From Marinagarivorans algicola (GTDB lineage: Bacteria; Pseudomonadota; Gammaproteobacteria; Pseudomonadales; Cellvibrionaceae), in the NCBI RefSeq assembly GCF_001292705.1, contig NZ_LGAK01000037.1, positions 1 to 53,524 on the forward strand: 53,524 nt of DNA, in the 5' to 3' direction. The translations under genes and the position numbers were made by a program. The notes beneath the pieces were generated by a model, which saw nothing but the letters and a program-made list of their open reading frames with translations, had not been told where the DNA came from and ran no database searches. Positions 27,453 to 37,378 of the stretch are shown here, one piece after another; the stretch's first letter is position 1, and each line of letters starts with the position of its first letter.

Positions 27453-29756
27453 GTGAAAAAAATATTCAGTGTCTATGCCTCGCTGCCAGTACCTACTGTG
27501 CAAGTGGTTACAGGCCTTTTAAAAACAGCAGGCATGATGTCGGCTTTAGTGATCGGTTTGGCGGGGTGTGTCAGTGATGACGATGGCACCAAAAGCTCAG
27601 ACTCGCCGACCATTAGCTCTAGTGCGGCTCCTGTTAGCTCCGCTCCGGCCAGCTCTAGCATGCCTAGCTCTCAAGCTGTTTCAAGCTCTAGTGTACCCGC
27701 GACATTTGTGGGCGATGCGGCACAAGGCAAAATACGTTATGAGTCTGGGCTGTGTAGTGGTTGCCATGGTCTTAAAAACGCTTTTGGCTCTAATGCTGTG
27801 GGTACCGGTGGTAACTTTAAATTTGATATGGCGGCTTTAACTAAGCAGGCAGCTAAAGACAATTTACAAAAATATTTACACGATGAAATGCCAACACCCA
27901 TCAATACAGCGTGTGAAGACCAGTGTGCGGCCGATGTGGCCGCTTACCTCGATACGTGGAAAGCCGATGCTGGCAATGGTGGTGGCTCTAGCGCACCAAG
28001 CAACCCTTATGCCGGTAAAACCGGTTCAGAGATTTATCAAGTCGCCTGTGAAAGTTGCCATGGTGATCGCGGCCAAGGTGTTGATCGCGAAGCGAACCCG
28101 CTAGGCTCAGAAATCTTGGTTGAAAATTACAGTCTACAAACATTGACTAAAAAAATTGCCGATGACATGCCTTACGGCGGTGTGGGCACATGTACAGGTG
28201 ACTGTGCAAAAGATGTGGCAGAGTATATTTTAGGCTGGCAGGTATTGGTGGATTGCAGCGTCGACGGTGAAACGCCATTACCACGCCGTTTACGTATTTT
28301 GACGCCTGATGAATACACTCATACCGTGATAGATCTCCTAGCACTTGATAACAAAACCGAAGCCACGCGCAATTTATTAAAATTTGCGCCAGTGCGTGGC
28401 TACGATAACAATGCTGCAGGCTCGGTGGCTGCTAATGCTCATATTGACCGCTATTGGGCTGTTGCAGAAGCGTTATCGGATGAAGCTAATTTAAACCGTA
28501 TTATGTCTTGCGGTGGCCAAAATCATAATGATTGTGCCAGAAGCTTCACCCAAACATTTGGCGAGCGGGCATTCCGCCGTCCGTTAACGAATGATGAAAA
28601 GACAGACTACACCCAGCTCTTTAACTCTGTAACAAGCAGTAAAGAAGATGCCGCGCGTTTAGTGATTCGCTCGATGCTCATGTCACCAAGCTTTATTTAT
28701 CGCAGCGAAATGGGTGAGCGCGATGGCTCATATTACACATTGACCTCATGGGAGCTGGCTAGCCTCTTGTCTTATACATTTTGGGGCACAATGCCGGATA
28801 ACAGGCTATTTGAAGCCGCACGTAATAATAATTTGCAAAGTGCCTCTCAAATTGACAGTCAAATGACACGTTTATTAGGTGATAAGCGAGCCAGCCAGCG
28901 TCTGGTGCATTTTGCTGCACAATGGTTAGATGTAGAAGATATTGCTAGCTTAAATAAAGATGCTGGCGAGTATCCTGAATTTAATGATGAGTTAGCGAAG
29001 GCGATGCAAACTGAGTTTGATATGTTATTGGCTGATCTGTTATTAGGGCAAGACACTAAGTTTGCAGACCTTTACACCTCTGATTACACCTTTGTGAATA
29101 ATAAACTTGCAAATTTTTATGGTATTAATGGTGTCGGTTCTAATAACTTTATGAAGGTAACAGCAGGTGCTCAGCGCGGCGGTATTTTGAATTTGTCGGC
29201 GTTTTTAGCCTCTCACGCCAAAATGGATCAATCCTCTCCTATTGCTCGTGGTGTAGGTGTGCGAACCCGCTTACTGTGCCAAGACTTTCCAACGCCACCG
29301 GCGAATGTGGGTGATGTTGAGCCGTTAGACCCAACGAAATCTACACGTGAGCGCTTTGCTGCGCATACTGATAATGACGGTTGCCGCGAGTGCCATGAAA
29401 AAATTGACCCTATTGGTTTTTCGTTTGAGCGTTATGACGGAATTGGTGCTTATCGCGAATTTGAGGGCCAAAATGTGGCTGTTGATGACTCTGGTAGCTT
29501 AAGTGGTTTGGTCTTGATGAGTGATAGTGATAATCAGGACTACGTGGGCACCAAGGGTCTAGGTGTTATTCTTGCTGAAGCACCTAGCGCTGCAACGTGT
29601 TTGGTCGATCAATTTTCTAGCTTTATGCATGGTGTGAAAGATCCGGATGTGTGCGCAGTACAAAATACTGCTCAGCGCTGGGCCAATCAAGGCTATAGCC
29701 TCAAAAGCCTCTGGAAAGAAATTGTCAAAGCCGAATCACTCAGTAAACGCCAGTAA
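27453..29756 (+). CDS. Multihaem DUF1587/DUF1592/DUF1588/DUF1585 lipoprotein
   Basis: A 767-aa predicted lipoprotein. The signal ends in GLAGC (Cys39), followed by a Ser-rich linker. Two small cytochrome c domains have haem sites CSGCH (101-105) and CESCH (199-203), likely axial Met in DEMPTP and DDMPYG, and a CxxxC pair after each. The DUF1587-1595-1592-1588-1585 chain follows: RRLRILTPDEYTHTVIDLLA, RRPLTNDEKTDYTQLF, FADLYTSDYTFVNNKLANFY, and a third haem-like CRECHEKIDP near residue 644. GTG at 27453 is chosen because AAGGAG (27441-27446) sits six bases before it, while the in-frame ATG at 27435 has none. It is cotranscribed with the DUF1552 gene. Role unknown; redox activity at the cell surface is inferred. 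Confidence 0.92.
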   Translation: MKKIFSVYASLPVPTVQVVTGLLKTAGMMSALVIGLAGCVSDDDGTKSSDSPTISSSAAPVSSAPASSSMPSSQAVSSSSVPATFVGDAAQGKIRYESGLCSGCHGLKNAFGSNAVGTGGNFKFDMAALTKQAAKDNLQKYLHDEMPTPINTACEDQCAADVAAYLDTWKADAGNGGGSSAPSNPYAGKTGSEIYQVACESCHGDRGQGVDREANPLGSEILVENYSLQTLTKKIADDMPYGGVGTCTGDCAKDVAEYILGWQVLVDCSVDGETPLPRRLRILTPDEYTHTVIDLLALDNKTEATRNLLKFAPVRGYDNNAAGSVAANAHIDRYWAVAEALSDEANLNRIMSCGGQNHNDCARSFTQTFGERAFRRPLTNDEKTDYTQLFNSVTSSKEDAARLVIRSMLMSPSFIYRSEMGERDGSYYTLTSWELASLLSYTFWGTMPDNRLFEAARNNNLQSASQIDSQMTRLLGDKRASQRLVHFAAQWLDVEDIASLNKDAGEYPEFNDELAKAMQTEFDMLLADLLLGQDTKFADLYTSDYTFVNNKLANFYGINGVGSNNFMKVTAGAQRGGILNLSAFLASHAKMDQSSPIARGVGVRTRLLCQDFPTPPANVGDVEPLDPTKSTRERFAAHTDNDGCRECHEKIDPIGFSFERYDGIGAYREFEGQNVAVDDSGSLSGLVLMSDSDNQDYVGTKGLGVILAEAPSAATCLVDQFSSFMHGVKDPDVCAVQNTAQRWANQGYSLKSLWKEIVKAESLSKRQ

Positions 29757-29766
29757 GGAGTACAAC

Positions 29767-31068
29767 ATGAAAAGACGTAATTTATTAAAAGCTCTTACCG
29801 GTGCGTCGGCAGCAATGCCTTTGGCTTCTATTTTAGCGAACTCTGCCACTGCGGCAGATGGTGCGCGCCCCATTCGCTTTTTAAGTATTTATCACCCGAA
29901 TGGCTGCGTACCCGATATGTTTCACCCCAGAGCAGGCTCTTTAGCATTACCTGCGATGAGCTCACCTTTAGAAAAAGTTAAGCAGCACTGTGTGTTTATG
30001 GATGGCATTGGCTTAATTGGCAATGGCTCTACACATGAAGGTGGTGCGGCGAAAGTCTTAAGCGGTAGTCACGAGGCTGGCCAAAAAGCTACCGGCTCTT
30101 CTATTGAGGTATTAATGGGGGAGGAAAACGCCTCTAAAGGTATCACGCCAACAGCACCATCGATTCAAATGGGATTGTTGGCCAGTAAATGGTCTGATAA
30201 ATCAATTAGTTTCCAAGGCACGACTCGCTTACCCTACCAAGACGACCCATTAGCGCTTTATAAGTCGTTGTTTGGTGGTGCGAGTGATGATGGTGGTGCG
30301 GCGGCTGGTTTAACAGGGGCCGATAATATTCGTGCCTTTGAGCGTGCCAAAGGTGACTTGGTTCGCTTACAGCAACAGCTTGGTGGCTTAGAGCGTGAGC
30401 GCTTAGAGCAACATATGAGTGCCTTTAATGTGCTCGAGAGCAAGCTTAAAGCGATTGCTGATGCGGGTAATAGCGGTACTGGCGGCGGTGGTAGCTGCGG
30501 CATGGTCAACCTCGAGGGTATTGGCAGTAATGACTGGCGTGACGATAGCCCAACGGGCGCCATGGCGCGTGTTTCTGATGCGCAGCAAGATGTTGCGATT
30601 GCCGCATTATCTTGTGATGTGACACGTGCGATTAGCTTTATGTATTCTCATCCTGTGTCACCGATACAAAATCCTTTAGGTGGCCTTGCGGATCACGATG
30701 CGTCACATGCTAACGGTGAAACGCATCGCAAGAGTAAAGTGTGGTGGATGCAAGAGATTGCGACCTTTATCGAAAAAATGTCAAATACGCCTGATGGCGA
30801 TGGTTACAGCTTATTAGACAATACTATTGTATTGCTGTGCTCAGAGCTTGGGCATGGTAACTTGCATGATCACTGGCGCATTCCTTTTGTGATGGCTGGC
30901 GGTAAAGGAACAGGCCTTGATACGGGGCGCTCACTAGATTTTAGCGGATCAGGTAACTATGAAGGTAAGGGCGCTAGCCATGCGGATTTACTTCAGGCCA
31001 TTGCACGTAAGGCGGGGTATGGTTTTGATATTCCATTAGCAAAAGGCGAGCTGGCTGGTATTTGGTAA
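29767..31068 (+). CDS. Tat-exported DUF1552 protein
   Basis: A 433-aa exported protein. The N-terminus KRRNLLKALTGASAAMPLAS has a twin-arginine motif and hydrophobic core ending near ATAA. The body is DUF1552: FLSIYHPNGCVPDMF, GGAAKVLSGSH, and a C-terminal LLCSELGHGNLHDHWRIPFV, a pattern reminiscent of DUF1501/sulfatase-like folds. AAGGAG at 29756-29761 precedes the ATG, and the gap to the haem lipoprotein is ten bases. DUF1592-type and DUF1552 genes recur as pairs across bacteria, much like the PSD1/PSCyt-DUF1501 pairs of planctomycetes. No enzymatic function is established to my knowledge. Confidence 0.92.
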   Translation: MKRRNLLKALTGASAAMPLASILANSATAADGARPIRFLSIYHPNGCVPDMFHPRAGSLALPAMSSPLEKVKQHCVFMDGIGLIGNGSTHEGGAAKVLSGSHEAGQKATGSSIEVLMGEENASKGITPTAPSIQMGLLASKWSDKSISFQGTTRLPYQDDPLALYKSLFGGASDDGGAAAGLTGADNIRAFERAKGDLVRLQQQLGGLERERLEQHMSAFNVLESKLKAIADAGNSGTGGGGSCGMVNLEGIGSNDWRDDSPTGAMARVSDAQQDVAIAALSCDVTRAISFMYSHPVSPIQNPLGGLADHDASHANGETHRKSKVWWMQEIATFIEKMSNTPDGDGYSLLDNTIVLLCSELGHGNLHDHWRIPFVMAGGKGTGLDTGRSLDFSGSGNYEGKGASHADLLQAIARKAGYGFDIPLAKGELAGIW

Positions 31069-31125
31069 TCTACTGCTACAAAGAACATGCTGGCAGACAG
31101 TGGCCAGCTAATACTGGCGGTGTAT

Positions 31126-31150
31126 AAAGGGGCTTTGCGCCCCTTTTTTA
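31126..31150 (+). terminator. Terminator of the haem lipoprotein-DUF1552 operon
   Basis: Stem AAAGGGGC / GCCCCTTT with loop TTTGC, followed by TTTTTTATT on the plus strand. Confidence 0.9.
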
Positions 31151-31581
31151 TTAAATTGCTCTCACTAAAAAGCTCCCCAAAACGCTCCTATCTATCTAAA
31201 TTGGGTCGCTCAGCGCCCTCGCCCTCAATTTATGCCCCTACGATGGCTCGCTGGTATGTCTTTATTGGGCGCACAAATACCATTGCACATTCGCTCTAGA
31301 TTAAGCGCCGTGGTGAAAAATATTTACCCTCTTCGTCATTGCGCGACGATCGAGGTCGGACTTCTATCGTTTTGACAATTTCTTGCTCGTAAATACACCG
31401 CTAGCGAGCGCCCATCCGCTAATACGACGCTAAATAGTGTTAGTGGTTGATCATGTGCACAGTGAGTCATTATTCACTATGCTTAAGCGAATGTTAGGAA
31501 GTGGTGATACCACTGCGAGACCGTATCAATATTTTTAGCAGTGGTATTCCTATATTTAAAGGCATCGCTGATTAAGAGTGC

Positions 31582-31626
31582 TATTGTTAAAAGTATTATT
31601 GTTAAAAGTGTTATTGTTAAAAGTGT
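31582..31626. repeat. Three tandem copies of a 15-bp unit
   Basis: TATTGTTAAAAGTGT is repeated at 31582-31596 (two mismatches fewer than exact: AGTAT for AGTGT), 31597-31611 and 31612-31626, with a partial fourth. On the minus strand, within a 74-codon frame (31483-31707), the unit encodes LLTI-type hydrophobic pentapeptides. Confidence 0.85.
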
Positions 31627-31630
31627 TATT

Positions 31631-31661
31631 ACTGTGAAATACATATACTGCATTTCACAGT
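31631..31661. repeat. Perfect 10-bp inverted repeat
   Basis: ACTGTGAAAT and ATTTCACAGT flank an 11-base spacer (ACATATACTGC). No T-run follows, so an operator or RNA hairpin is as likely as a terminator. Confidence 0.8.
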
Positions 31662-31753
31662 TTCTGTCGCTATTTGTTAAGTCGAATATTTTAATTTTAC
31701 CAAGCATATTTTAATTTTTACTAACGAGTTACTTAATGATTTATTTAAGGCTC

Positions 31754-31791
31754 GGTGAGACTTTAGTGATTATTTGGTGAGACTTTAGTGA
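31754..31791. repeat. 16-bp direct repeats upstream of the diguanylate cyclase
   Basis: GGTGAGACTTTAGTGA occurs at 31754-31769 and 31776-31791; a truncated CTTTAGTGA copy follows at 31794-31802. The 22-bp period is two helical turns, so tandem binding sites for a regulator are conceivable. They lie about 40 bases before the start codon. Confidence 0.75.
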
Positions 31792-31832
31792 CGCTTTAGT
31801 GAACATAGGAATATATATTTGACGGTAGTTTG

Positions 31833-33224
31833 ATGAGCCGTGAAATACTGGCCAAATCGTTGCCACTTAAACGTGACGTTTTTTTACTGAGTATCATTAG
31901 AAGGTCTGATGCAATGGCGTTAGCTTCATCTTCGCGTATTCGTGCTGCCGCTGTTATAGCAACGGTTGTTGTGATGCTGGGCCATTATTTTTTGCCGCCA
32001 AGATATATCACGGTGCACCCCGTCGATAATAGTACCTATAACATCTATAGTGATGGAGACTGGGGGGGCGAGTCGAGTGTGGCATGGCTAGATAAGAGTG
32101 CGACTCGTTGGTTGTGCCATTTTAAAAAAAGCCCTGCACACCCCGTATGTGGACTGGCTGTGCATTGGGGGGACGCTCGTAGCCAATTCATTAATGCTGA
32201 AGGCTATAGCCTTTTACGTCTAACGCTTAAATACAAAGGCCCTGCACATGCTTTACGTATATACATTCGTAATTTTGATGAGCAGCATGGGGTACTAGAA
32301 GACCGAGACACCCATAAGTTTATGTCGGTCAATATTCCTGCCGATGAATTTTCACAATTTGAGGCAAGATCACATAGTACAGAAATAGCATTAAGTGAGT
32401 TACAAGTTGCAGATTGGTGGAAAAGTGAATATAACGTAGATCGCCATCAGGCGAAGCCAGCATTTAATCGCATGACGTCTTTCGGTATTGACTTTCCTGT
32501 CCCCCCAGTTATGGGTGAGCATACCTTAGAGCTTGAGCGGGTGGAGTTGGTAGGAACGTGGATCCCTGCCGAAAATTTATATCTAGGTATTATTTTAGCG
32601 TGGTTGTTAGGATTGCTTTTAGAAACGGCATGGCATATGTATCGATGGCGGCGTGTCGCCAAAGAAAATTTTAGGCAAGTCAAAGATTTGACTGACTACG
32701 CCGAAGCCTTAAAATTGAAGTCAGAAAAATACCGCGAACTCTCGCATATCGATAGCTTAACAAAAGTCTATAATCGTTATGGCTTTATGCAAACGCTCAA
32801 AAAACTCTTTGGTCGTGGCGCGTTAAACGGCTGCCTTATGATTATTGATATTGATTACTTTAAGAAAATTAATGATAATTTTGGGCATGTAGCTGGCGAT
32901 AAAATATTACATGAAATTGCTCAAGTGTTTGCACGAAATGTACGAAAAAATGATGTTTTTGCTCGCTGGGGTGGTGAAGAATTTGTTCTTTTAGTGACCC
33001 ATTATGACCTGAAACAAGCGCGTGCTTTAGCTGAAAAATTAAGGCTTTTAATTAAAGATTATGATTTCAATACAGTGCAAAATATTCAAGTAACGATTAG
33101 TATTGGATTAACCTCTTTCTCTAAAAGTGATTCTTTAAATAGTGCTTTCTTACGTGCAGATGAAGCCTTATATTCTGCTAAAACGCAAGGGCGCAACCAA
33201 GTAGTCATTGCATGCAATGACTAG
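31833..33224 (+). CDS. Membrane diguanylate cyclase (GGDEF)
   Basis: Makes cyclic di-GMP from two GTP. A membrane helix near residues 30-48 (AAAVIATVVVMLGHYFL) is followed by a periplasmic domain to about 245, a second helix (GIILAWLLGLLLETAWHMY), a coiled coil, and a GGDEF domain from about 305. Key residues are visible: DIDYFKKINDNFGHVAGDKI, the active site RWGGEEF at about 380-385, and the product-inhibition I-site RKND five residues before it. ATG at 33833-type numbering does not apply; the ATG at 31833 follows an in-frame TTG. The periplasmic sensor is unrecognised. Direct repeats lie just upstream. Confidence 0.93.
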   Translation: MSREILAKSLPLKRDVFLLSIIRRSDAMALASSSRIRAAAVIATVVVMLGHYFLPPRYITVHPVDNSTYNIYSDGDWGGESSVAWLDKSATRWLCHFKKSPAHPVCGLAVHWGDARSQFINAEGYSLLRLTLKYKGPAHALRIYIRNFDEQHGVLEDRDTHKFMSVNIPADEFSQFEARSHSTEIALSELQVADWWKSEYNVDRHQAKPAFNRMTSFGIDFPVPPVMGEHTLELERVELVGTWIPAENLYLGIILAWLLGLLLETAWHMYRWRRVAKENFRQVKDLTDYAEALKLKSEKYRELSHIDSLTKVYNRYGFMQTLKKLFGRGALNGCLMIIDIDYFKKINDNFGHVAGDKILHEIAQVFARNVRKNDVFARWGGEEFVLLVTHYDLKQARALAEKLRLLIKDYDFNTVQNIQVTISIGLTSFSKSDSLNSAFLRADEALYSAKTQGRNQVVIACND

Positions 33225-33844
33225 TAGCTGTTCTTCTTATATATGCGCTATGACTTATTGCTGTTTATCAATACTATAGACAGCTTTATGAAATAATAAG
33301 CCCGTAATCGCTCAGCTCCTTGTTGTTCTGCTCAACTAAAATCAAACAATCAGTCATGCTAAGCCTCAGTTATTGCCTACGCCTAAATTACTGGTGTCGC
33401 TCAATATCAGACGTTTTTATAGCGCAGAACCTTAGATTATTGATCGTATGAGATGCAATGAGCGGCTTGACTTGAAAATTCTGTTTCTTTTCCCCGAAAT
33501 TATCCAGCTCACTGAATGAGTTCATAGGTCGTGTTGTGGTCAATCCACCTGAAGTCATACTTTAATGAGCGTGCAAGTATAGGCTCTGCGGCATTAGGTT
33601 GGAGCGATGCGTTTTATAGCCATCCCCTATTCACGGTGAAAGCCCTAGCGCTTGGGTGCTTGGATGACGGGTGGCGGCTTATGGTCTGCGTTGCTCTGGG
33701 TAAGTGGTTGAGCGCTGTTGATGTGCTGTGGTGCATTGGCGGTGATGGCTTGCAGGTTGTGAGCGGTTGATCACAACGCCAGACATTTGAGGCTAAAAAG
33801 GGTACAATCGCGGCCTTTCAAGAACGTAAGCAAGAGAGCCTCTT
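33225..33844. other. 620-base gap upstream of prfB without a convincing gene
   Basis: No RNA gene, repeat or insertion sequence end is recognisable. A 79-codon frame at 33531-33770 (rich in Trp, Cys and Leu, no ribosome site) is probably chance. The end near prfB contains GGTACAATCGCGG, which holds a TACAAT resembling a -10 box, without a clear -35. Confidence 0.5.
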
Positions 33845-34940
33845 ATGGAGATCAACCCCATTGTAAATGCCCTTAAAGATATGGCCGATCGCACGGCTGT
33901 GCTTAGGGGGTACCTTTGACTATGATGTCAAAAAAGAGCGCTTAGACGAGGTAGAGCTACTCCTTGGTGAGCCTGATGTTTGGAATGACCCTGCCAAGGC
34001 GCAAGAGCTAGGGCGTGAACGCTCGGCGCTCGAAGCCGTTGTTAATACTATTAATAACCTTGAAGTCGGCATTGCCGATAATCGTGAGCTGCTCGATTTT
34101 GCAGTAGAAGAAAGCGATGAAGACACCCTAGAAGAAATTCGTACGGAAGTGGCAAGTCTCGATGCGCAGCTGGCAACACTCGAGTTTCGCCGTATGTTTT
34201 CGGGTGAAATGGATGCCAATAATGCTTATCTCGATATCCAGTCGGGCTCTGGTGGTACTGAGGCGCAAGATTGGGCCGAGATGATTTTGCGTATGTACTT
34301 GCGTTGGGGCGAAGCTAATGGCTTTAAAACCACGCTAGAAGAAGCCTCTGCGGGTGATGTGGCGGGGATTAAAAGTGCCACTATTCGTTTTGAAGGAGAA
34401 TACGCTTTTGGTTGGTTGCGCACCGAAACAGGCGTGCATCGCTTAGTGCGTAAGTCACCGTTTGATTCGGGCAATCGCCGCCATACGTCTTTTTCGTCGG
34501 TATTTGTTTCTCCTGAAATCGACGATAATATCGATATTGATATTAACCCTGCTGATTTACGCGTCGATACCTATCGTGCCAGTGGTGCTGGTGGTCAGCA
34601 TGTTAACAAAACTGATTCAGCAATTCGTTTGACCCATGAGCCAACAGGTGTTGTTGTACAATGCCAAAGCGAACGCTCGCAACATGCTAACCGTGATAAA
34701 GCGATGAAAATGCTACGGGCGCGTATGTATGAGCAAGAAATGCTGAAGCGCAATGCCGAAAAGCAAGCGCTAGAAGACAGCAAGTCTGATATTGGCTGGG
34801 GCAGTCAAATTCGCAGCTATGTCTTAGATGACTCCCGCATCAAAGACCTACGTACTTCGGTGCAAAGCAGTAACTGCCAAGCCGTATTGGATGGCGGGCT
34901 GAATCTGTTTATTGAGGCGAGCTTAAAAGCTGGGCTTTAA
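33845..34940 (+). CDS. prfB: Peptide chain release factor 2 with programmed +1 frameshift
   Basis: RF2 reads UGA and UAA stops. The gene starts at ATG 33845 and reads 24 codons ([20 protein letters not shown], then RGYL) to an in-frame TGA at 33917-33919. The site CTTAGGGGGTACCTTTGAC carries the internal Shine-Dalgarno-like AGGGGG and slippery CTT-T. A +1 shift continues as [20 protein letters not shown]. The downstream frame has the family's [20 protein letters not shown] with the GGQ motif and an RF2-type recognition loop region. This is genuine autoregulation, not a pseudogene: low RF2 favours shifting. lysS follows, as in many bacteria. Confidence 0.97.
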
Positions 34941-35036
34941 GATTTTATAGCGTTCTCTTTACTTAGTTAAGTGACTCATTTAGTTAGGCTGTGCGTGAAG
35001 CGCCAGCTATCAACTCACAGAAAAAATGGTTTGAAT

Positions 35037-36560
35037 ATGTCAGACAAAAACAATACTCCGCAAGCGCCAGATGAAAATAAATTAATTGCTGAGCGCCGCG
35101 GTAAGCTTGCCAACATCCGCGAGCGCGGTAATGCGTTTCCTAATCAATTTCGTCGCACGCATATGGCCGATGAATTACAGCAAGCCCACGGTGAAAAAAC
35201 CAAAGAAGCGCTCGAAGAGCTAGGTTTTGTCAGCGCTGTGGCGGGTCGTGTAATGGCAAAGCGAGGACCGTTTATGGTATTGCAAGATGTGAGTGGTCGC
35301 ATTCAGGTATATGCCGATAAAACCGCTCAAAAAGCGATGAAGGCTAACGATGGCGCTTGGGATATTGGCGATATTGTGGGTGTTAAGGGAATATTGCATA
35401 AGTCAGGTAAAGGAGATTTGTATGTCAATTGTGAAGAGTTTCAAATGCTCACCAAATCACTTCGTCCATTACCCGATAAGTTTCACGGCCTTGCAGACCA
35501 AGAAATGCGTTATCGTCAGCGCTATGTTGATTTAATTGTGAACCCAGAGGTGCGTAACTTATTTGCGGTGCGCTCTAAAGTCATTGAGTATATTCGCAAC
35601 TATTTAAACGCTAAAAGTTTTGTAGAAGTCGAAACACCGATGCTACAAGTAATCCCTGGCGGTGCAACCGCACGCCCTTTTAAAACACATCACAACGCTC
35701 TAGATATTGATATGTATATGCGTATTGCTCCAGAGCTTTATTTAAAGCGCTTGGTTGTAGGTGGCTTTGAGCGCGTTTATGAAATTAACCGTAATTTCCG
35801 TAATGAGGGTTTGAGCACGCGTCATAATCCTGAATTTACAATGCTTGAGTTTTACCAAGCTTACGCCGACTACCAAGATTTAATGAACCTCACCGAAGAT
35901 ATGCTACGCGGCATGGCTGAAACGGTATTGGGTTCAACAAAAGTCAATAGCACCAAGTCAGCTAAAGAAGGTGAAGAGCCTGAAGTTGTGACTTACGACT
36001 TTGCCCAACCTTTTGAGCGCTTAACGGTGCTTGAGGCTATTTTGGCACACACCACTGATATTACGCTTGAGCAACTCAATGATTTAGAGCAAGCCAAAGC
36101 TGTGGCTAAAAATGTCGGTGTTGAGTGCAAATCTATTTGGGGTTTAGGTAAAATTCAAATCGAAATATTTGAAGCGGTTGCCGAGCATAAATTAGAGCAA
36201 CCGACCTTTATTACTGAGTATCCCGCAGAGGTTTCACCGTTGGCACGCCGTAACGATGACAACCCATTTGTGACCGATCGCTTTGAGTTTTTTGTAGGTG
36301 GTCGTGAGCTAGCGAATGGTTTTTCTGAATTGAATGATGCTGAAGATCAAGCCGAGCGCTTCCAAAAACAAGTGGCCGAAAAAGACGCCGGCGATGATGA
36401 AGCTATGCACTATGATGCCGACTATGTACGCGCATTAGAATACGGTTTACCGCCCACAGCAGGGCAAGGTATTGGCATTGATCGTTTAGTGATGCTGTTA
36501 ACTGATTCGGCGTCTATTCGCGATGTGTTACTCTTCCCGCATATGCGACCTGAAGCCTAG
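35037..36560 (+). CDS. lysS: Lysyl-tRNA synthetase, class II
   Basis: Charges tRNA-Lys. The 507-aa product starts [20 protein letters not shown] at 35037, matching family N-termini; an in-frame ATG at 34971 would add 22 atypical residues. The OB-fold anticodon-binding domain lies at about residues 60-150 ([20 protein letters not shown]). Class II motifs follow: motif 1 [11 protein letters not shown], motif 2 [20 protein letters not shown], and motif 3 [13 protein letters not shown] near the C-terminus. The prfB-lysS order is conserved in proteobacteria. Confidence 0.97.
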   Translation: MSDKNNTPQAPDENKLIAERRGKLANIRERGNAFPNQFRRTHMADELQQAHGEKTKEALEELGFVSAVAGRVMAKRGPFMVLQDVSGRIQVYADKTAQKAMKANDGAWDIGDIVGVKGILHKSGKGDLYVNCEEFQMLTKSLRPLPDKFHGLADQEMRYRQRYVDLIVNPEVRNLFAVRSKVIEYIRNYLNAKSFVEVETPMLQVIPGGATARPFKTHHNALDIDMYMRIAPELYLKRLVVGGFERVYEINRNFRNEGLSTRHNPEFTMLEFYQAYADYQDLMNLTEDMLRGMAETVLGSTKVNSTKSAKEGEEPEVVTYDFAQPFERLTVLEAILAHTTDITLEQLNDLEQAKAVAKNVGVECKSIWGLGKIQIEIFEAVAEHKLEQPTFITEYPAEVSPLARRNDDNPFVTDRFEFFVGGRELANGFSELNDAEDQAERFQKQVAEKDAGDDEAMHYDADYVRALEYGLPPTAGQGIGIDRLVMLLTDSASIRDVLLFPHMRPEA

Positions 36561-36613
36561 TTATGTGAGAGCCTGTAAGCGGTACTCTTATTAATTAAGG
36601 CGTAATGTCTTAG

Positions 36614-36639
36614 TACCCACCTTTGGTGGGTATTTTTTT
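36614..36639 (+). terminator. Terminator downstream of lysS
   Basis: Stem TACCCACC / GGTGGGTA with a TTT loop, followed by TTTTTTTAT. Confidence 0.92.
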
Positions 36640-36676
36640 ATACGGATATTTTTTTTAAATGACTCAGAGGTGCAGG

Positions 36677-37366
36677 GTGAAAAAACAAGTTGAGCTTCAT
36701 CAGTCATGGTTGCAATATCTACAGCCAGAATTTGATAAGCCGTATATGCAAAGTTTACGCTCTTTTTTACTTGGCGAAAAAAGCGCCAAGCGCACGATTT
36801 ATCCGGAAGGTAAATTAATTTTTAATGCACTAGATTCTACCGTGCTAGATAATGTCAAAGTAGTGATACTCGGGCAAGATCCTTATCACGGCCCCAAGCA
36901 AGCCCATGGCTTATCGTTTTCGGTACCTTATGGTGTCGATGTTCCGCCGTCGCTACGCAACATGTATAAAGAGCTACATCAGGATATTGGTTTTGCTGTG
37001 CCCAATCACGGTAATTTACAAGCGTGGGCAGATCAGGGTGTGTTATTGCTTAATGCCACGTTAACGGTTGAAGCGCGTAAAGCTGGCTCGCATCAAGGCA
37101 AAGGCTGGGAGCAATTTACCGATGCCGTGATACATGCCGTTAATGATCATTGTGAGCATGTCGTTTTCATGCTGTGGGGTAGCTACGCACAAAAAAAGGG
37201 GGCGTTTATTGACGCCCAAAAACATTGCGTATTAAAGGCCCCGCACCCTTCGCCATTATCGGCTTATCGTGGTTTTTTTGGTTGCAAGCATTTTTCGCAG
37301 GCAAACGAATACCTACATGCAAATAATATAGAGCCTATTGAATGGCAGCTTAGCACTAAAGCGTAA
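36677..37366 (+). CDS. ung: Uracil-DNA glycosylase, family 1
   Basis: Excises uracil from DNA. The water-activating motif [20 protein letters not shown] is near residues 58-77, with the catalytic Asp in GQDPYHG, and the C-terminal [17 protein letters not shown] loop holds the catalytic His. Length about 229 aa is normal. GTG at 36677 is preferred because GAGG lies six bases before it; the in-frame ATG at 36659 has an AT-rich, ribosome-site-free upstream. Confidence 0.96.
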   Translation: MKKQVELHQSWLQYLQPEFDKPYMQSLRSFLLGEKSAKRTIYPEGKLIFNALDSTVLDNVKVVILGQDPYHGPKQAHGLSFSVPYGVDVPPSLRNMYKELHQDIGFAVPNHGNLQAWADQGVLLLNATLTVEARKAGSHQGKGWEQFTDAVIHAVNDHCEHVVFMLWGSYAQKKGAFIDAQKHCVLKAPHPSPLSAYRGFFGCKHFSQANEYLHANNIEPIEWQLSTKA

Positions 37367-37378
37367 CGTGCATCGATG

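Larger units (their letters stand above)
31069..31832. other. Gene-poor gap with terminator, tandem repeats and inverted repeats
   Basis: This 764-base gap separates the DUF1552 gene from the diguanylate cyclase. It contains a terminator at 31126-31150, a 15-bp tandem repeat at 31582-31626, a perfect inverted repeat at 31631-31661 and 16-bp direct repeats at 31754-31791. A weak 70-codon frame at 31087-31299 is not convincing. The stretch 31300-31480 shows nothing recognisable. The DNA becomes strongly AT-rich from about 31500. Confidence 0.6.

Noticed and set aside
31087..31299. 70-codon frame after the DUF1552 gene
   Set aside because: It spans the operon's terminator and lacks a ribosome site.
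33531..33770. 79-codon open frame upstream of prfB
   Set aside because: No ribosome site, no recognisable motif, odd composition rich in Trp and Cys; probably chance.
33845..33919. prfB appears to have an early in-frame stop
   Set aside because: The stop lies in the canonical RF2 frameshift site, so the gene is intact.
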